23,815 nt of DNA from Legionellaceae bacterium (lineage in GTDB: Bacteria > Pseudomonadota > Gammaproteobacteria > Legionellales > Legionellaceae): positions 2,162-25,976 of the forward strand of contig DAIDLK010000003.1 of assembly GCA_027449525.1 (NCBI GenBank), given 5' to 3'. The translations under genes were made by a program, and so were the position numbers. The notes below the pieces were generated by a model. The model saw nothing but the letters and a program-made list of their open reading frames with translations. It was not told where the DNA came from and searched no databases. Every line of letters starts with the position of its first letter. Position 1 is the stretch's first letter. Positions 1-8,510 of this stretch are shown here, one piece after another.

Positions 1-264
1 ATCGTCGCTGCCGGCGTACCAAATCTTATTCACCCTGATTGGCTTCAACCACACCAAGTGCTGGTTGATGTTGGTATTCATCACCACACCAATGGCAGTC
101 TGCACGGAGACATTGATTTCAACGCTGCCCGTTCACGCGTAGCTTGGATCACCCCAGTACCCGGTGGAGTAGGCCCGATGACACTCTGTACGCTGATGCA
201 AAATACCCTCATCGCCTATGACCACGCACCAGCCGCTGACGGGCAAAACGAGCAGGTGCGATAG
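1..264 (+). CDS. folD: FolD, methylenetetrahydrofolate dehydrogenase/cyclohydrolase, 3' end only
   Basis: This is the C-terminal 87 residues of the bifunctional enzyme that interconverts 5,10-methylene-THF and 10-formyl-THF in cytosolic one-carbon metabolism. The reading frame is open from base 1, so the start lies outside the window. The visible part carries the family's late Rossmann segment (VLVDVGIH) and the highly conserved terminal motif ITPVPGGVGPMT, which sits at the end of the NADP-binding domain. The tail after that motif (AYDHAPAADGQNEQVR) is polar and probably unstructured. The gene is convergent with mnmC and their 3' ends overlap by 56 bp. The coding strand here is C-rich, as expected for a lagging-strand gene in this part of the window. 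The assignment is secure from the motif; completeness of the gene cannot be judged. Confidence 0.93.
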   Translation: MVAAGVPNLIHPDWLQPHQVLVDVGIHHHTNGSLHGDIDFNAARSRVAWITPVPGGVGPMTLCTLMQNTLIAYDHAPAADGQNEQVR

Positions 265-2188
265 ACTGTTGCATGCCGCGGGAGAGAGAACTGGGTTCTT
301 GGTTGATCAGTGCGGCCAGGTAATCCGCGCACATAGGAATCGTCGTTAACCCACGTGAACCAAAACCAGCGCAAACGTACAACCCCTCAATGCTTGCGCC
401 CGGCACTGGGATAAATTGTTTTGCATCCTGCGCTGAACGGCTGAACTGCTGATAAAATAACGTATCATCTGTCGCTGGACCTACCAGTGGTAAATGATCA
501 GGCGTGGCCGCTCGCACGCCAACCCATTGTTCTAGCACTGGAGCGGCAGGGAGACCAAACTCGCCGGCAATCCGCTGCAAATTAGTCACATCATCAGCAG
601 GCTCAGGTTTTATCTGGGCATTCTTCGACTGGTAGGTCGCACCACACCAATGTCCACCCGCCAATGCAGGTAAGATATAACCGGCAGCACAGAGCGGCTT
701 TTTAAGTAATGCCAAAGCGCCTTCGCTTGCAATTCGGGTCATTTGGCCGCGTAATGCTTCGAGAGGCAACCCACGCGTTTGCGTAAATTGATGAGCGCTG
801 GGTCCAGTAGCAACAACTACAATTGGCGCACGGTGCTCGCCGACTTGCCATTCTCCCGCCTGATACGCTAACGACGACACCGGGGTCGCAAAAACACTAA
901 GAATACGCTCAGACTGCAATAAAAATCGGCAAACGCTGGCGGCATCAATCCAGCCAGCGTTTGGCATCAAAAGCCCAGGCTTAAAGAGCGATACACCCAA
1001 TAAATCAGCAACCTCATCATCACCTAGACTTCGAGCTAAAGCGGGATAGTGCTTTAACCACGCCACCAATTCAGGTGTTGTGCTTAGTTGCACCATGCCG
1101 GTAAGACATCCGTTAATTTGCCCTTGCGCAAGCATCTGCGCGTAACGTTGTCTGGCAACCAAATATGCCATTAACATAAAACGCGACAGCGGCGAGCTAA
1201 ATGCTGATAAGTATGGGTAGAACAATGCCTGCGGATTACCCGAAGCACCCGCGGCGGGTTGAACTCCGGCGTCAATTACCGTCACTAGCCAACCACGTTG
1301 CGTTAACGCCGCAGCAGTAAAACAACCGGCAAGCCCGGCACCCAACACTAACGCGCGTTTGCTGGACAACCGACGGGTTCGACTCACGTGCCATGGCGTG
1401 TACGGTAAAGCAATAGAGCTCGCTGGCCCCTGCCAGCGTGCCTGCAGTACTTGTTTTTTTCGCCCGACGCCTGGTCTTTTTTCTACTAAAAAGCCAGCCG
1501 CTTGTAAACCGCGGATGACTTGACCCGCTACAGAAAAGGTCGCCAAAGTAGTTTTAGCGTGCGAAATTAATCCCATCATTCGAAACAACGACTCAGACCA
1601 CATCCCAGGATTTTTAGGCGGAGAAAAACCGTCTAAACACCAAGCATCAACGCGTAAAGGGTTTAATTTGGCCTCTAAGCTTGCCTCGCCACTAACCAAC
1701 AAGGCATCCATGCTTAGCTGCGCCTCACCAAACATCAAGGTCAATCGCACACGATCGGATAGCTCGAAACGATGAAAGCCTGGGGTCAACGCGATAGGGT
1801 AAACGGTGAGCAAGGCGTCAGCATATGGCTGCAACTCCGGCCACAAAACCAAACAGCGTGCCAAGTCCTCGCGCAACAACGGGTGTAGCTCAGCAGAATA
1901 GATGTGCAAGCGCGCCGACGCGGGCGCATGTTCACAAAAGGTTTTCCACGCTAATAAAGTTGTTAAGCCGGTACCAAACCCAAGTTCAACCAGCACAAAC
2001 TGTTGCTGATCAGACGCCGCCATGTCTCGCCAGCGCGTTGGGAGATTGTTCCCGTCAATGAACACATGCAAACGCTCTGACAAGCCAGCCGGTGGCGAAA
2101 AATAGCAGTCATCGTAGCGTGTTGAACGGGGGTATCCGTCTTGCCAAGTCAGTTCGGCCAAAACCAGCGGCGCAAAACGTTGCGTCAT
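209..2188 (-). CDS. mnmC: MnmC, bifunctional tRNA wobble-uridine modification enzyme
   Basis: This protein (659 aa; E. coli MnmC is 668) makes the last two steps of mnm5(s2)U at tRNA position 34. The FAD-dependent C-terminal half removes the carboxymethyl group from cmnm5U, and the N-terminal SAM-dependent half methylates the product. Visible domains are a methyltransferase over about residues 1-245 with the SAM motif VELGFGTG (68-74 region) and the WCLDGFSPPKNPGMW segment, then a DAO-type oxidoreductase starting at the GAGLAG dinucleotide-binding motif. I place the start at the ATG at 2188, which overlaps the hemL stop as ATGA; an in-frame start five codons earlier (2203) is less likely. It is translationally coupled to hemL and overlaps folD convergently. 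The full-length fusion shows no sign of decay. Confidence 0.95.
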   Translation of the reverse strand: MTQRFAPLVLAELTWQDGYPRSTRYDDCYFSPPAGLSERLHVFIDGNNLPTRWRDMAASDQQQFVLVELGFGTGLTTLLAWKTFCEHAPASARLHIYSAELHPLLREDLARCLVLWPELQPYADALLTVYPIALTPGFHRFELSDRVRLTLMFGEAQLSMDALLVSGEASLEAKLNPLRVDAWCLDGFSPPKNPGMWSESLFRMMGLISHAKTTLATFSVAGQVIRGLQAAGFLVEKRPGVGRKKQVLQARWQGPASSIALPYTPWHVSRTRRLSSKRALVLGAGLAGCFTAAALTQRGWLVTVIDAGVQPAAGASGNPQALFYPYLSAFSSPLSRFMLMAYLVARQRYAQMLAQGQINGCLTGMVQLSTTPELVAWLKHYPALARSLGDDEVADLLGVSLFKPGLLMPNAGWIDAASVCRFLLQSERILSVFATPVSSLAYQAGEWQVGEHRAPIVVVATGPSAHQFTQTRGLPLEALRGQMTRIASEGALALLKKPLCAAGYILPALAGGHWCGATYQSKNAQIKPEPADDVTNLQRIAGEFGLPAAPVLEQWVGVRAATPDHLPLVGPATDDTLFYQQFSRSAQDAKQFIPVPGASIEGLYVCAGFGSRGLTTIPMCADYLAALINQEPSSLSRGMQQSIAPARFARQRLVRGHRR

Positions 2189-3489
2189 TCTGGCCGCGCG
2201 CACTCGGCAAACGCTCGCTCCGCCGCCGCAAAGGTAGCGTCTAGTTCTGCTTGTTGATGGGCCGACGAAATAAAACCGGACTCAAAACTTGACGGCGCAA
2301 AATAAACTCCTTGTTGCAACATGGCATGATAAAAACGCTGAAACAACGGCACATTGGTGGTCAATACATCGTTATAATGTCGAATCGGCTGCGTATCTGT
2401 GAAAAAGAAACCAAACATGCCCCCCACGGACAGCGCTTGGAACGGAAGACCGTGGTCCTTAGCCCGAGCAGTTAAGCCCGCAACCAAGCTAGCGGCGCGT
2501 GCCGCTAATTCAGTGTGAAAGCCTGGAGCTTGAATTGCTCTTAGCGTGGCAATACCGGCCGCCATGGCCATGGGATTGCCTGATAAGGTACCCGCTTGAT
2601 ACACACCGCCATCAGGGGCCAAGCAGGCCATGATGTCAGCCCGCCCGCCAATCGCCGCCGCGGGCAAGCCCCCTCCAATAATTTTCCCGAGCGTGGTTAA
2701 ATCGGGCCTCACGTTATACAAAGCTTGTGCACCACCTAAAGCGACACGGAAACCCGTCATGACTTCATCAAAAATGAGCAAGGCATGGTGCTGATCGCAT
2801 AACGCGCGCAAGCCAGACAAAAATCCTTCATCTGGCAATACCATGCCCATATTACCAGCGATTGGTTCAACCATTACAGCAGCGATTTGCCCGGGATGCG
2901 CAGCCAACAGTTCAGCGGTTTGCGCCAGATTATTGTACTCAGCAACCAGAGTGTGGGCGGCAAGTTCGGGTAACACACCTAAGCTCGAAGGGCAGCCAGC
3001 CGTCAGCAGTCCGGAACCCGCTTCAACTAACAAACTGTCGTTATGGCCATGGTAACAACCGGCGTATTTAATAATTTTGCCCTTGTGGGTGAATCCACGG
3101 GCGATACGAATTGCTGTCATGGTGGCCTCCGTGCCGGAGTTCACCATGCGCATGCGCTCCATGGACGGGAAACAAGCTTGGGTCAATTCGGCTAGCTCAA
3201 TTTCCAGCTCAGTGGGTGCACCAAAACTCATGCCACGTTGCATGGCTTGCGTTACTGCGTGCAGTACACGGGAATCGCAATGTCCGAGAATCAACGGCCC
3301 CCAAGAACCGATGTAATCGATATAGCGCTTCCCAGCAACATCAATTAAATAAGCGCCTTCGCCACGTTCGATAAATACTGGCGTGCCACCCACTCCTTTA
3401 AACGCACGTGCGGGTGAATTGACCCCACCAGGGGTAATACGCTGTGCCCGCGCAAACAAATCCGCTGAACTCTTTTTTAGCGTTACCAT
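2185..3489 (-). CDS. hemL: HemL, glutamate-1-semialdehyde 2,1-aminomutase
   Basis: This PLP enzyme (434 aa) converts glutamate-1-semialdehyde to 5-aminolevulinate, the last step of the C5 route into heme, in the cytosol. The N-terminus ITPGGVNSPARAF and the motif MVNSGTEATMTAIRIAR are diagnostic. The PLP aspartate lies in LIFDEVMTGFR, the Schiff-base lysine in LTTLGKIIGGGLP, and the substrate-binding segment in YQAGTLSGNPMAM. The length matches the family. The start is supported by a strong GGAGG four bases upstream of the ATG. It is the first gene of a two-gene unit with mnmC (ATGA overlap) and diverges from the small FlgM-like gene. Its own leader contains an A11 tract, which is the complement of the T11 in the opposite promoter, so slippage there would also alter this 5' untranslated region. 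Confidence 0.96.
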   Translation of the reverse strand: MVTLKKSSADLFARAQRITPGGVNSPARAFKGVGGTPVFIERGEGAYLIDVAGKRYIDYIGSWGPLILGHCDSRVLHAVTQAMQRGMSFGAPTELEIELAELTQACFPSMERMRMVNSGTEATMTAIRIARGFTHKGKIIKYAGCYHGHNDSLLVEAGSGLLTAGCPSSLGVLPELAAHTLVAEYNNLAQTAELLAAHPGQIAAVMVEPIAGNMGMVLPDEGFLSGLRALCDQHHALLIFDEVMTGFRVALGGAQALYNVRPDLTTLGKIIGGGLPAAAIGGRADIMACLAPDGGVYQAGTLSGNPMAMAAGIATLRAIQAPGFHTELAARAASLVAGLTARAKDHGLPFQALSVGGMFGFFFTDTQPIRHYNDVLTTNVPLFQRFYHAMLQQGVYFAPSSFESGFISSAHQQAELDATFAAAERAFAECARPE

Positions 3490-3513
3490 GACGCCTCCAG
3501 TAACAAAAAAACA

Positions 3514-3542
3514 TCGACAAATGCATTTTTTTTTTTGATAAT
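3514..3542 (+). promoter_or_regulatory. Candidate sigma-70 promoter of the flgM-like gene with a T11 spacer
   Basis: A -35-like TCGACA (3514-3519, 5/6 match) and a -10-like GATAAT (3537-3542, 5/6 match) are separated by exactly 17 bp. The spacer is AATGCA followed by eleven T residues (3526-3536). An A7 tract at 3505-3511 lies just upstream and could act as an UP-like element. A start site near 3549 would precede the Shine-Dalgarno AAAAAGGA (3566-3573) of the gene starting at 3581. The sequences are visible; promoter activity is inferred. Confidence 0.5.
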
Positions 3543-3580
3543 AAGTGTTCGTTCAATTTAACAGTAAAAAGGATTTTGCT

Positions 3581-3796
3581 ATGAGCAACACCATTCGCAA
3601 CTGTGTTTTTGAATTGGCTGAATTAAACACCCTGCTGTTCGAACATCCTGATTCCATCAATGTTAAAGTGAATTTAATCAAAGAAGAGTTACACCTCGGA
3701 CGTTATCGCGCCAATAGTACGCACATTGCACATAAAATGCTCGAGATAAGTCAAGCTGTTAACAAAATCCCTGTACCTCTTAAACTATCTGCATAA
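3581..3796 (+). CDS. flgM: Small FlgM-like anti-sigma-28 factor
   Basis: This 71-residue protein matches the C-terminal, sigma-28-binding half of FlgM: INVKVNLIKEELHLGRYRAN followed by IAHKMLEI corresponds to the family pattern of INxxKVxxIKxxIxxGxY then IAxKLI. FlgM binds FliA and holds back late flagellar genes until it is exported. The long disordered N-terminal half of typical FlgM (about 97 aa) is missing; only about 25 residues precede the conserved region. I chose the ATG at 3581 because AAAAAGGA lies 7 bases upstream; an upstream in-frame start at 3545 has no ribosome site. No flagellar genes are nearby. It diverges from hemL and runs convergent to cysS with an 8-bp gap. It could instead be an unrelated small regulator with the same helices. 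Confidence 0.62.
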   Translation: MSNTIRNCVFELAELNTLLFEHPDSINVKVNLIKEELHLGRYRANSTHIAHKMLEISQAVNKIPVPLKLSA

Positions 3797-3804
3797 GCCT
3801 GCCA

Positions 3805-5172
3805 TTATACCACACGCCGCCACGTTGTGCCGGTTGAGCTGTCTTCTAACTCAATACCGGCCGCGAGTAACTCGGCACGAATTGCATCGGCCTGAACCCA
3901 GTTTGCTGCAAGTTTTGCCTGCCAGCGGGTCTGGATAGCCTCGGCTATCGCTGCATCTGACAACTGATGATGGTTACCTTGTAGAAAAAGCACAGGGTCG
4001 ACTTGCAGTAAACCAAGCTGCGCACCGAGCTGCTTTAGGGTTGCCGCTAACACGGGGCTGCGCGTTTTATTCAACGCGTGACTTAAATCAAACAACACCG
4101 CTAACGCCTCGGGAGTATTAAAATCATCAAACATGGCTGCATGAAATTTATCAACCCAACTGGGGTCGCTTGCTTCAGCCATAGGCACTTCGCGCAACGC
4201 TTGGTACAAGCGTGTTAGCGCTTTGCGTGCACTCACAAGCGCTGCATCGGAGTAACTTAATGGACTTCGGTAATGACAGCTTAGTAAAAAATAACGGATG
4301 ACTTCAACGTGCTCAAGTGCGATTGCCTGTTGAATTGTAATAAAATTACCGGTTGATTTCGCCATTTTCTCTTGGTTAATCTGCAATAAACCCACGTGCA
4401 ACCAATAATTAGCAGATGGCTTACACGTTACGGCCTCGCTTTGCGCCATTTCATTTTCGTGATGAGGAAATTTTAAATCCAAACCGCCGCCGTGCAGATC
4501 GAATTGTTCACCCAAGGCGTTCATCGCCATGGCAGAACATTCAATATGCCAACCGGGTCGACCAGCGCCCCAGGGGGATGCCCAGCTTGGCTCAGCTGGT
4601 TTGGCTTGTTTCCACAACACAAAATCGAGGGGAGAGCGTTTACCGTGTGCAGGCTCGACGCGTGTGCCAGCTAGTAATTGGTCAATGTGCGTGTTGGATA
4701 ATTTACCATACGATGGAAAACGATGCACATCAAAGCACACATCGCCGTCAGCCGTTACGTACGCGAAATCAGCTGCTAATAAACGCTCAATCAACTGCAC
4801 AATGGTTGCAATGGAATGCGTGGCGCGGGGCTCATGGTTTGGCGGCAAACAATTGAGTGCACGCTCATCGGCGTGCATGGAGGCAATGTAAGTGGCGGTC
4901 AGTTGTTCAGCAGAAACGCCCTGCTCTAAGGCGCGCCGAATGATTTTATCGTCAATGTCCGTGATATTGCGCACATAATTGACTTCAAAACCAGCCGAGC
5001 GTAACGTGCGCACGATCACGTCAAAGCAAACCATGGTACGCGCGTGACCCAAATGGCAGTGATCATAGACGGTATTACCGCACACGTACAAACCTATTTG
5101 GCCCGGTACCAGGGTAACTAAGGTCTCCTTTTTACCCGACAATGAGTTATAGACAGTTATCTTAGCCGGCAT
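3805..5172 (-). CDS. cysS: CysS, cysteinyl-tRNA synthetase
   Basis: This class I aminoacyl-tRNA synthetase charges tRNA-Cys with cysteine. At about 455 aa it is near the usual length (E. coli 461). The ATP-binding signatures are HLGH (shortly after GLYVCGNTVYDH) and KMAKS in QEKMAKSTGNF. The catalytic zinc ligands are visible: Cys in YVCGNTVYD, Cys in WHIECSAMA, and His/Glu in KFPHHENE. The DALR-like anticodon-binding region follows. I prefer the ATG at 5172, about nine bases after a GAGG, over the GTG at 5178, which lies too close to it. It overlaps the 3' end of glnS by 11 bp and is the last gene of the truA-glnS-cysS unit. All catalytic motifs are intact. Confidence 0.96.
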   Translation of the reverse strand: MPAKITVYNSLSGKKETLVTLVPGQIGLYVCGNTVYDHCHLGHARTMVCFDVIVRTLRSAGFEVNYVRNITDIDDKIIRRALEQGVSAEQLTATYIASMHADERALNCLPPNHEPRATHSIATIVQLIERLLAADFAYVTADGDVCFDVHRFPSYGKLSNTHIDQLLAGTRVEPAHGKRSPLDFVLWKQAKPAEPSWASPWGAGRPGWHIECSAMAMNALGEQFDLHGGGLDLKFPHHENEMAQSEAVTCKPSANYWLHVGLLQINQEKMAKSTGNFITIQQAIALEHVEVIRYFLLSCHYRSPLSYSDAALVSARKALTRLYQALREVPMAEASDPSWVDKFHAAMFDDFNTPEALAVLFDLSHALNKTRSPVLAATLKQLGAQLGLLQVDPVLFLQGNHHQLSDAAIAEAIQTRWQAKLAANWVQADAIRAELLAAGIELEDSSTGTTWRRVV

Positions 5173-6844
5173 GTGCACTGCCCTCGCTTATTTTTCCCCA
5201 CGAATCTTTCAAATCAACCACTCGATGAACCGCAACAGCTTGCTGCTGATGTACTGCACTAATTGCATAGTAACCTAAGCGTTCAAACTGGAACACACTC
5301 CCCTCGGGTGCCTGTGCAACAACCGGCTCGACAAACCCATGCAACGTGGTGCTAGAGGCTGGATTTATTGCTGATAAAAAATCCGCTAAACGACTTGGAT
5401 CGGCCTCTTGAAATAACCGATCATATTGCACGACCTCGAGTGACCGCGCTTGCGGCACCGATACCCAATGGATAACCCCTTTTACTTTTCTATCGGGCGG
5501 ATTTTTACCCAAAGTTGCTGGGTCATAACTGCAACGTAACTCAATAATCTCGCCCTGCGGGTCAGTGATCACAGCATGACAACGGATGATGTACGCGTTT
5601 CGTAGACGCACTTCAGCGCCTGGAGAGAGACGAAAATACTGTTTCGTCGGAGCCAGCATGAAATCACTACGTTCAATGTATAACGTGTTCGAAAACGGAA
5701 CCTCACGCACCCCACGTGAAGCATTTTGTGGATGCAACGGGACTGTGAGCCACTCCAAGTGATCCGCTGGTAAGTTTTCAATGACAATTTTCAGCGGATC
5801 AAGCACACACATAGCGCGTGCTGCCGTTTGATTTAAGACATCACGCACGCACGCCTCCAACAGCGACATATCAATGATCGAGTCACTGCGCGACACACTG
5901 ATTTGCTCACAAAATTGCCGAATAGCTTGCGGCGGATAGCCACGTTTGCGCATACCCCGCAGCGTCGGCAAGCGGGGATCATCCCAGCCACTCACTAGCC
6001 CCGCTTCTACTAGTTGGCGTAGTTTACGTTTACTGGTTACCGTGTGGGACAGATTTAATCGGGAAAATTCGGTTTGCACCGGTCGCGCCGGAACAGGCAA
6101 ATGCTCCAGAAACCAATCATATAATGGACGATGATCCTGAAACTCCAGCGTACACAACGAGTGCGTGATGTGCTCTAACGCATCCGAAAGTGGGTGAGCG
6201 TAATCGTACATCGGGTAAATACACCAAGCATCTCCGGTACGCTGATGGCTAGCATGCCGAATACGATATAACACCGGGTCACGCAGGTTGATATTACCTG
6301 CTTGCATGTCGATTCGTGCGCGCAATACATGCGTACCATCCGCAAATTTGCCATCGCGCATGGCAAGAAACAATTGCGTATTTTCTTCAACCGAACGGTT
6401 CCGATACGGACTGTCGCGCCCAGGCTCTTGTAACGTTCCGCGATACGCACGAATTTCTTCCATGCTTAAGCTGTCAACGTACGCCAAACCGTGTTGAATC
6501 AAGTCCAGGGCGAAATCAAACAACGCTTGATAATAATCAGAAGAATAGGTGATGTCGCACCACTGAAAGCCAAGCCATTGGACATCATCAACAATGGCTT
6601 GTACGTATTCTTGCTCTTCTTTTAAGGGGTTAGTGTCATCAAACCGTAAAAAACACCGCCCAGAAAATTCAGCCGCAATACCAAAGTTTAAACAAATAGA
6701 TTTAGCATGCCCAATATGCAAATAACCATTGGGTTCGGGGGGGAAGCGCGTTACAACGGTATGGTGTTTGCCGGTGCGTAATTCATCCGTTATGAGTTGC
6801 TGAATAAAGTTGCTTGCAGTCGATTGTGTCAGATTGTCATTCAT
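5162..6844 (-). CDS. glnS: GlnS, glutaminyl-tRNA synthetase
   Basis: This class I synthetase (560 aa; E. coli 554) attaches glutamine to tRNA-Gln directly. The N-terminus has VTRFPPEPNGYLHIGHAKSI, with HIGH at residues 43-46 and RFDDTNP close behind. The second signature, VTSKRKL, stands for KMSKS as in other GlnS proteins. The C-terminal anticodon-binding beta barrels are complete (RNAYIIRCHAV, ELRCSYDPATLG, KVKGVIHWV). True GlnS, rather than GluRS plus amidotransferase, is typical of gamma- and some betaproteobacteria, which supports the taxonomic reading. Its start overlaps the truA stop by four bases, implying translational coupling, and its end overlaps cysS. Confidence 0.97.
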   Translation of the reverse strand: MNDNLTQSTASNFIQQLITDELRTGKHHTVVTRFPPEPNGYLHIGHAKSICLNFGIAAEFSGRCFLRFDDTNPLKEEQEYVQAIVDDVQWLGFQWCDITYSSDYYQALFDFALDLIQHGLAYVDSLSMEEIRAYRGTLQEPGRDSPYRNRSVEENTQLFLAMRDGKFADGTHVLRARIDMQAGNINLRDPVLYRIRHASHQRTGDAWCIYPMYDYAHPLSDALEHITHSLCTLEFQDHRPLYDWFLEHLPVPARPVQTEFSRLNLSHTVTSKRKLRQLVEAGLVSGWDDPRLPTLRGMRKRGYPPQAIRQFCEQISVSRSDSIIDMSLLEACVRDVLNQTAARAMCVLDPLKIVIENLPADHLEWLTVPLHPQNASRGVREVPFSNTLYIERSDFMLAPTKQYFRLSPGAEVRLRNAYIIRCHAVITDPQGEIIELRCSYDPATLGKNPPDRKVKGVIHWVSVPQARSLEVVQYDRLFQEADPSRLADFLSAINPASSTTLHGFVEPVVAQAPEGSVFQFERLGYYAISAVHQQQAVAVHRVVDLKDSWGKISEGSAHAG

Positions 6845-7638
6845 CGCTCTCCCCTATGTAAAACAAGTGGCCATGCAGCCGTCGGTGCTAACATAGTGAA
6901 TTCATCCGGATAAGCCACCTGCGTCAGGTATAAACCATAGCTGGGCGCCGTCTCGGCCCCCAGACGGCGATCTTTAGCCAACAACACCTCTTTGACCCAC
7001 TCAACCTGTTGACGTCCACTCCCTACTGCCATTAATACTCCTGCAATGTTTCTGACCATATGGTGCAAAAAAGCATTAGCGGTAATGTCCAGTAGAACCA
7101 AATCGGCACAACGCGTAACGTGAATGGCTTCAACACGACGCATCGGTGTTTTTGATTGACACTCCACCGAACGAAATGAAGTAAAATCTTGTTCACCCAA
7201 CAAATATTGGGCTGCCTCATGCATTTGCTGATGATTGAGTGGTTTGTATTGCCAGGTGACATTGCAACGCAACACGCTGGGTCGTATCGGGCTATTGTAA
7301 ATGATGTAACGGTAACGTCGAGACAATGCCGTGTACCGAGCATGAAACCCATCCGGCATGTGCTTTGCCCATTTGACACAGACATCCTTCGGTAAAAACG
7401 TATTAGCACCATGCACCCAAGCGCGCATGCTTCGTTCTTTTTGTGCATCAAAATGCACCACTTGATGAGTGGCATGCACGCCTGTATCAGTGCGCCCGGC
7501 GCACACCAATTCAACCTCGTGATCGGCAACTTGCGCTATGGCTTGCGTTAGCGCCTGTTGCACCGTACGCAAGCCAGTTTGAGCTTGCCAGCCGTGATAT
7601 TGGCTTCCATCGTATTCAACCACCAAGGCAATACGCAT
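6841..7638 (-). CDS. truA: TruA, tRNA pseudouridine(38-40) synthase
   Basis: This protein (265 aa; E. coli 270) isomerises uridines 38-40 in the anticodon stem-loop of many tRNAs. The N-terminus RIALVVEYDGSQYHGWQ and the catalytic-aspartate motif CAGRTDTGVHA are diagnostic, and the later segment FLHHMVRNIAGVLM is characteristic. The start is taken at the ATG at 7638, because homologues begin with this MRIAL-type strand; the frame stays open 19 codons further upstream with no homology and no good ribosome site. Fifty bases separate it from phhA upstream, and it overlaps glnS by four bases downstream. Three consecutive tRNA-related genes suggest a translation-linked transcription unit. Confidence 0.95.
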   Translation of the reverse strand: MRIALVVEYDGSQYHGWQAQTGLRTVQQALTQAIAQVADHEVELVCAGRTDTGVHATHQVVHFDAQKERSMRAWVHGANTFLPKDVCVKWAKHMPDGFHARYTALSRRYRYIIYNSPIRPSVLRCNVTWQYKPLNHQQMHEAAQYLLGEQDFTSFRSVECQSKTPMRRVEAIHVTRCADLVLLDITANAFLHHMVRNIAGVLMAVGSGRQQVEWVKEVLLAKDRRLGAETAPSYGLYLTQVAYPDEFTMLAPTAAWPLVLHRGER

Positions 7639-7688
7639 GCACACACTCAATTCAAAACAGGCAATGTAACCTACCGCATGACAATTGT

Positions 7689-8510
7689 CTAGCAAGCCAG
7701 GATGTGAATATTCGGATTATTTTCATCCACTTGAAAACACGGCGGCAACTCACCTAATTCACGTGCACGACGTAACAGTTTGCCCATGTCGGTACGCACT
7801 AGAGCGTAAAGCTCCTCATAGGCCGAAATGACAAAATAAATTCGTTGTAGTTGATCAATCCGATACGGCGTGCGCAAGGCTACTACCGGATCAAACAATA
7901 CCCGCATCGGGATATCACTCTCAACACTATACGCCGCCTCACTAATCGAAGATAAAATACCCCCGCCATAGGCACGCAATCCTGACGCAGAATTGATTAA
8001 GCCGAATTCAACCGTGAACCAGAATAAACGTTGCAACAAGGGCCAATCAGCCTCAGGAAGGCTTAGTACCAATGTCGCGTAGTGATGTAAAAAATCAGCA
8101 TAAACAGGAATTGTTAAGAGAGGACAATGGCCGAATAATTCATGAAAAATATCGGGCTCTTGCACATAATCCAGCTCCTCGCGAACCCGAATAAACGTAG
8201 CTGCAGGGAATTTTTTTTCTGCTAACAATTCAAAAAACGCCCGTGCGGAAATTAACGCCATCACTGGCACTACTTCCCAACCAGTTTCACGTCGTAAGCG
8301 ATGACTGACTTCCGCTAATTGAGGAATACGTTCGGCTGACATTGATAAACAGTTTAACCCGTATAAAAATTCATCAGCGGCACGGCCTGGTAATAAAACA
8401 ACTTGCCGTTGGTATAACAACGACCAGATCGCATGTTCTTCAGATGAGTACAAGACTTGACCGGCAGCATCGGGTTGATGTGCCACGTAACGACTGACAA
8501 AATTGGTCAT
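7689..8510 (-). CDS. phhA: PhhA, phenylalanine 4-monooxygenase
   Basis: This is a non-heme iron, pterin-dependent aromatic amino acid hydroxylase (273 aa) that converts phenylalanine to tyrosine. The iron-binding 2-His-1-Glu set is visible: two His in PDIFHELFGHCPLL and the Glu in WFTVEFGLI. The pterin and substrate segments around YGGGILSSISEAAYS are also present. The length is typical for the bacterial monodomain enzyme; there is no ACT regulatory domain. The start overlaps the bioC stop by four bases, so it is coupled to the bioC/mre unit. No pterin-recycling gene (phhB) is adjacent. In some gammaproteobacteria this enzyme also feeds homogentisate or pigment production; the sequence here does not show that. 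Confidence 0.95.
   Translation of the reverse strand: MTNFVSRYVAHQPDAAGQVLYSSEEHAIWSLLYQRQVVLLPGRAADEFLYGLNCLSMSAERIPQLAEVSHRLRRETGWEVVPVMALISARAFFELLAEKKFPAATFIRVREELDYVQEPDIFHELFGHCPLLTIPVYADFLHHYATLVLSLPEADWPLLQRLFWFTVEFGLINSASGLRAYGGGILSSISEAAYSVESDIPMRVLFDPVVALRTPYRIDQLQRIYFVISAYEELYALVRTDMGKLLRRARELGELPPCFQVDENNPNIHILAC

Noticed and set aside
4416..4856. 146-residue plus-strand open frame
   Set aside because: It lies fully inside cysS on the opposite strand, and the cysS frame carries clear synthetase motifs; the amino acid content is shadow-like.
7032..7529. 165-residue minus-strand open frame
   Set aside because: It is another frame of truA, which has the RTDTGVH motif; Cys/Met/Ile-rich composition without domains.
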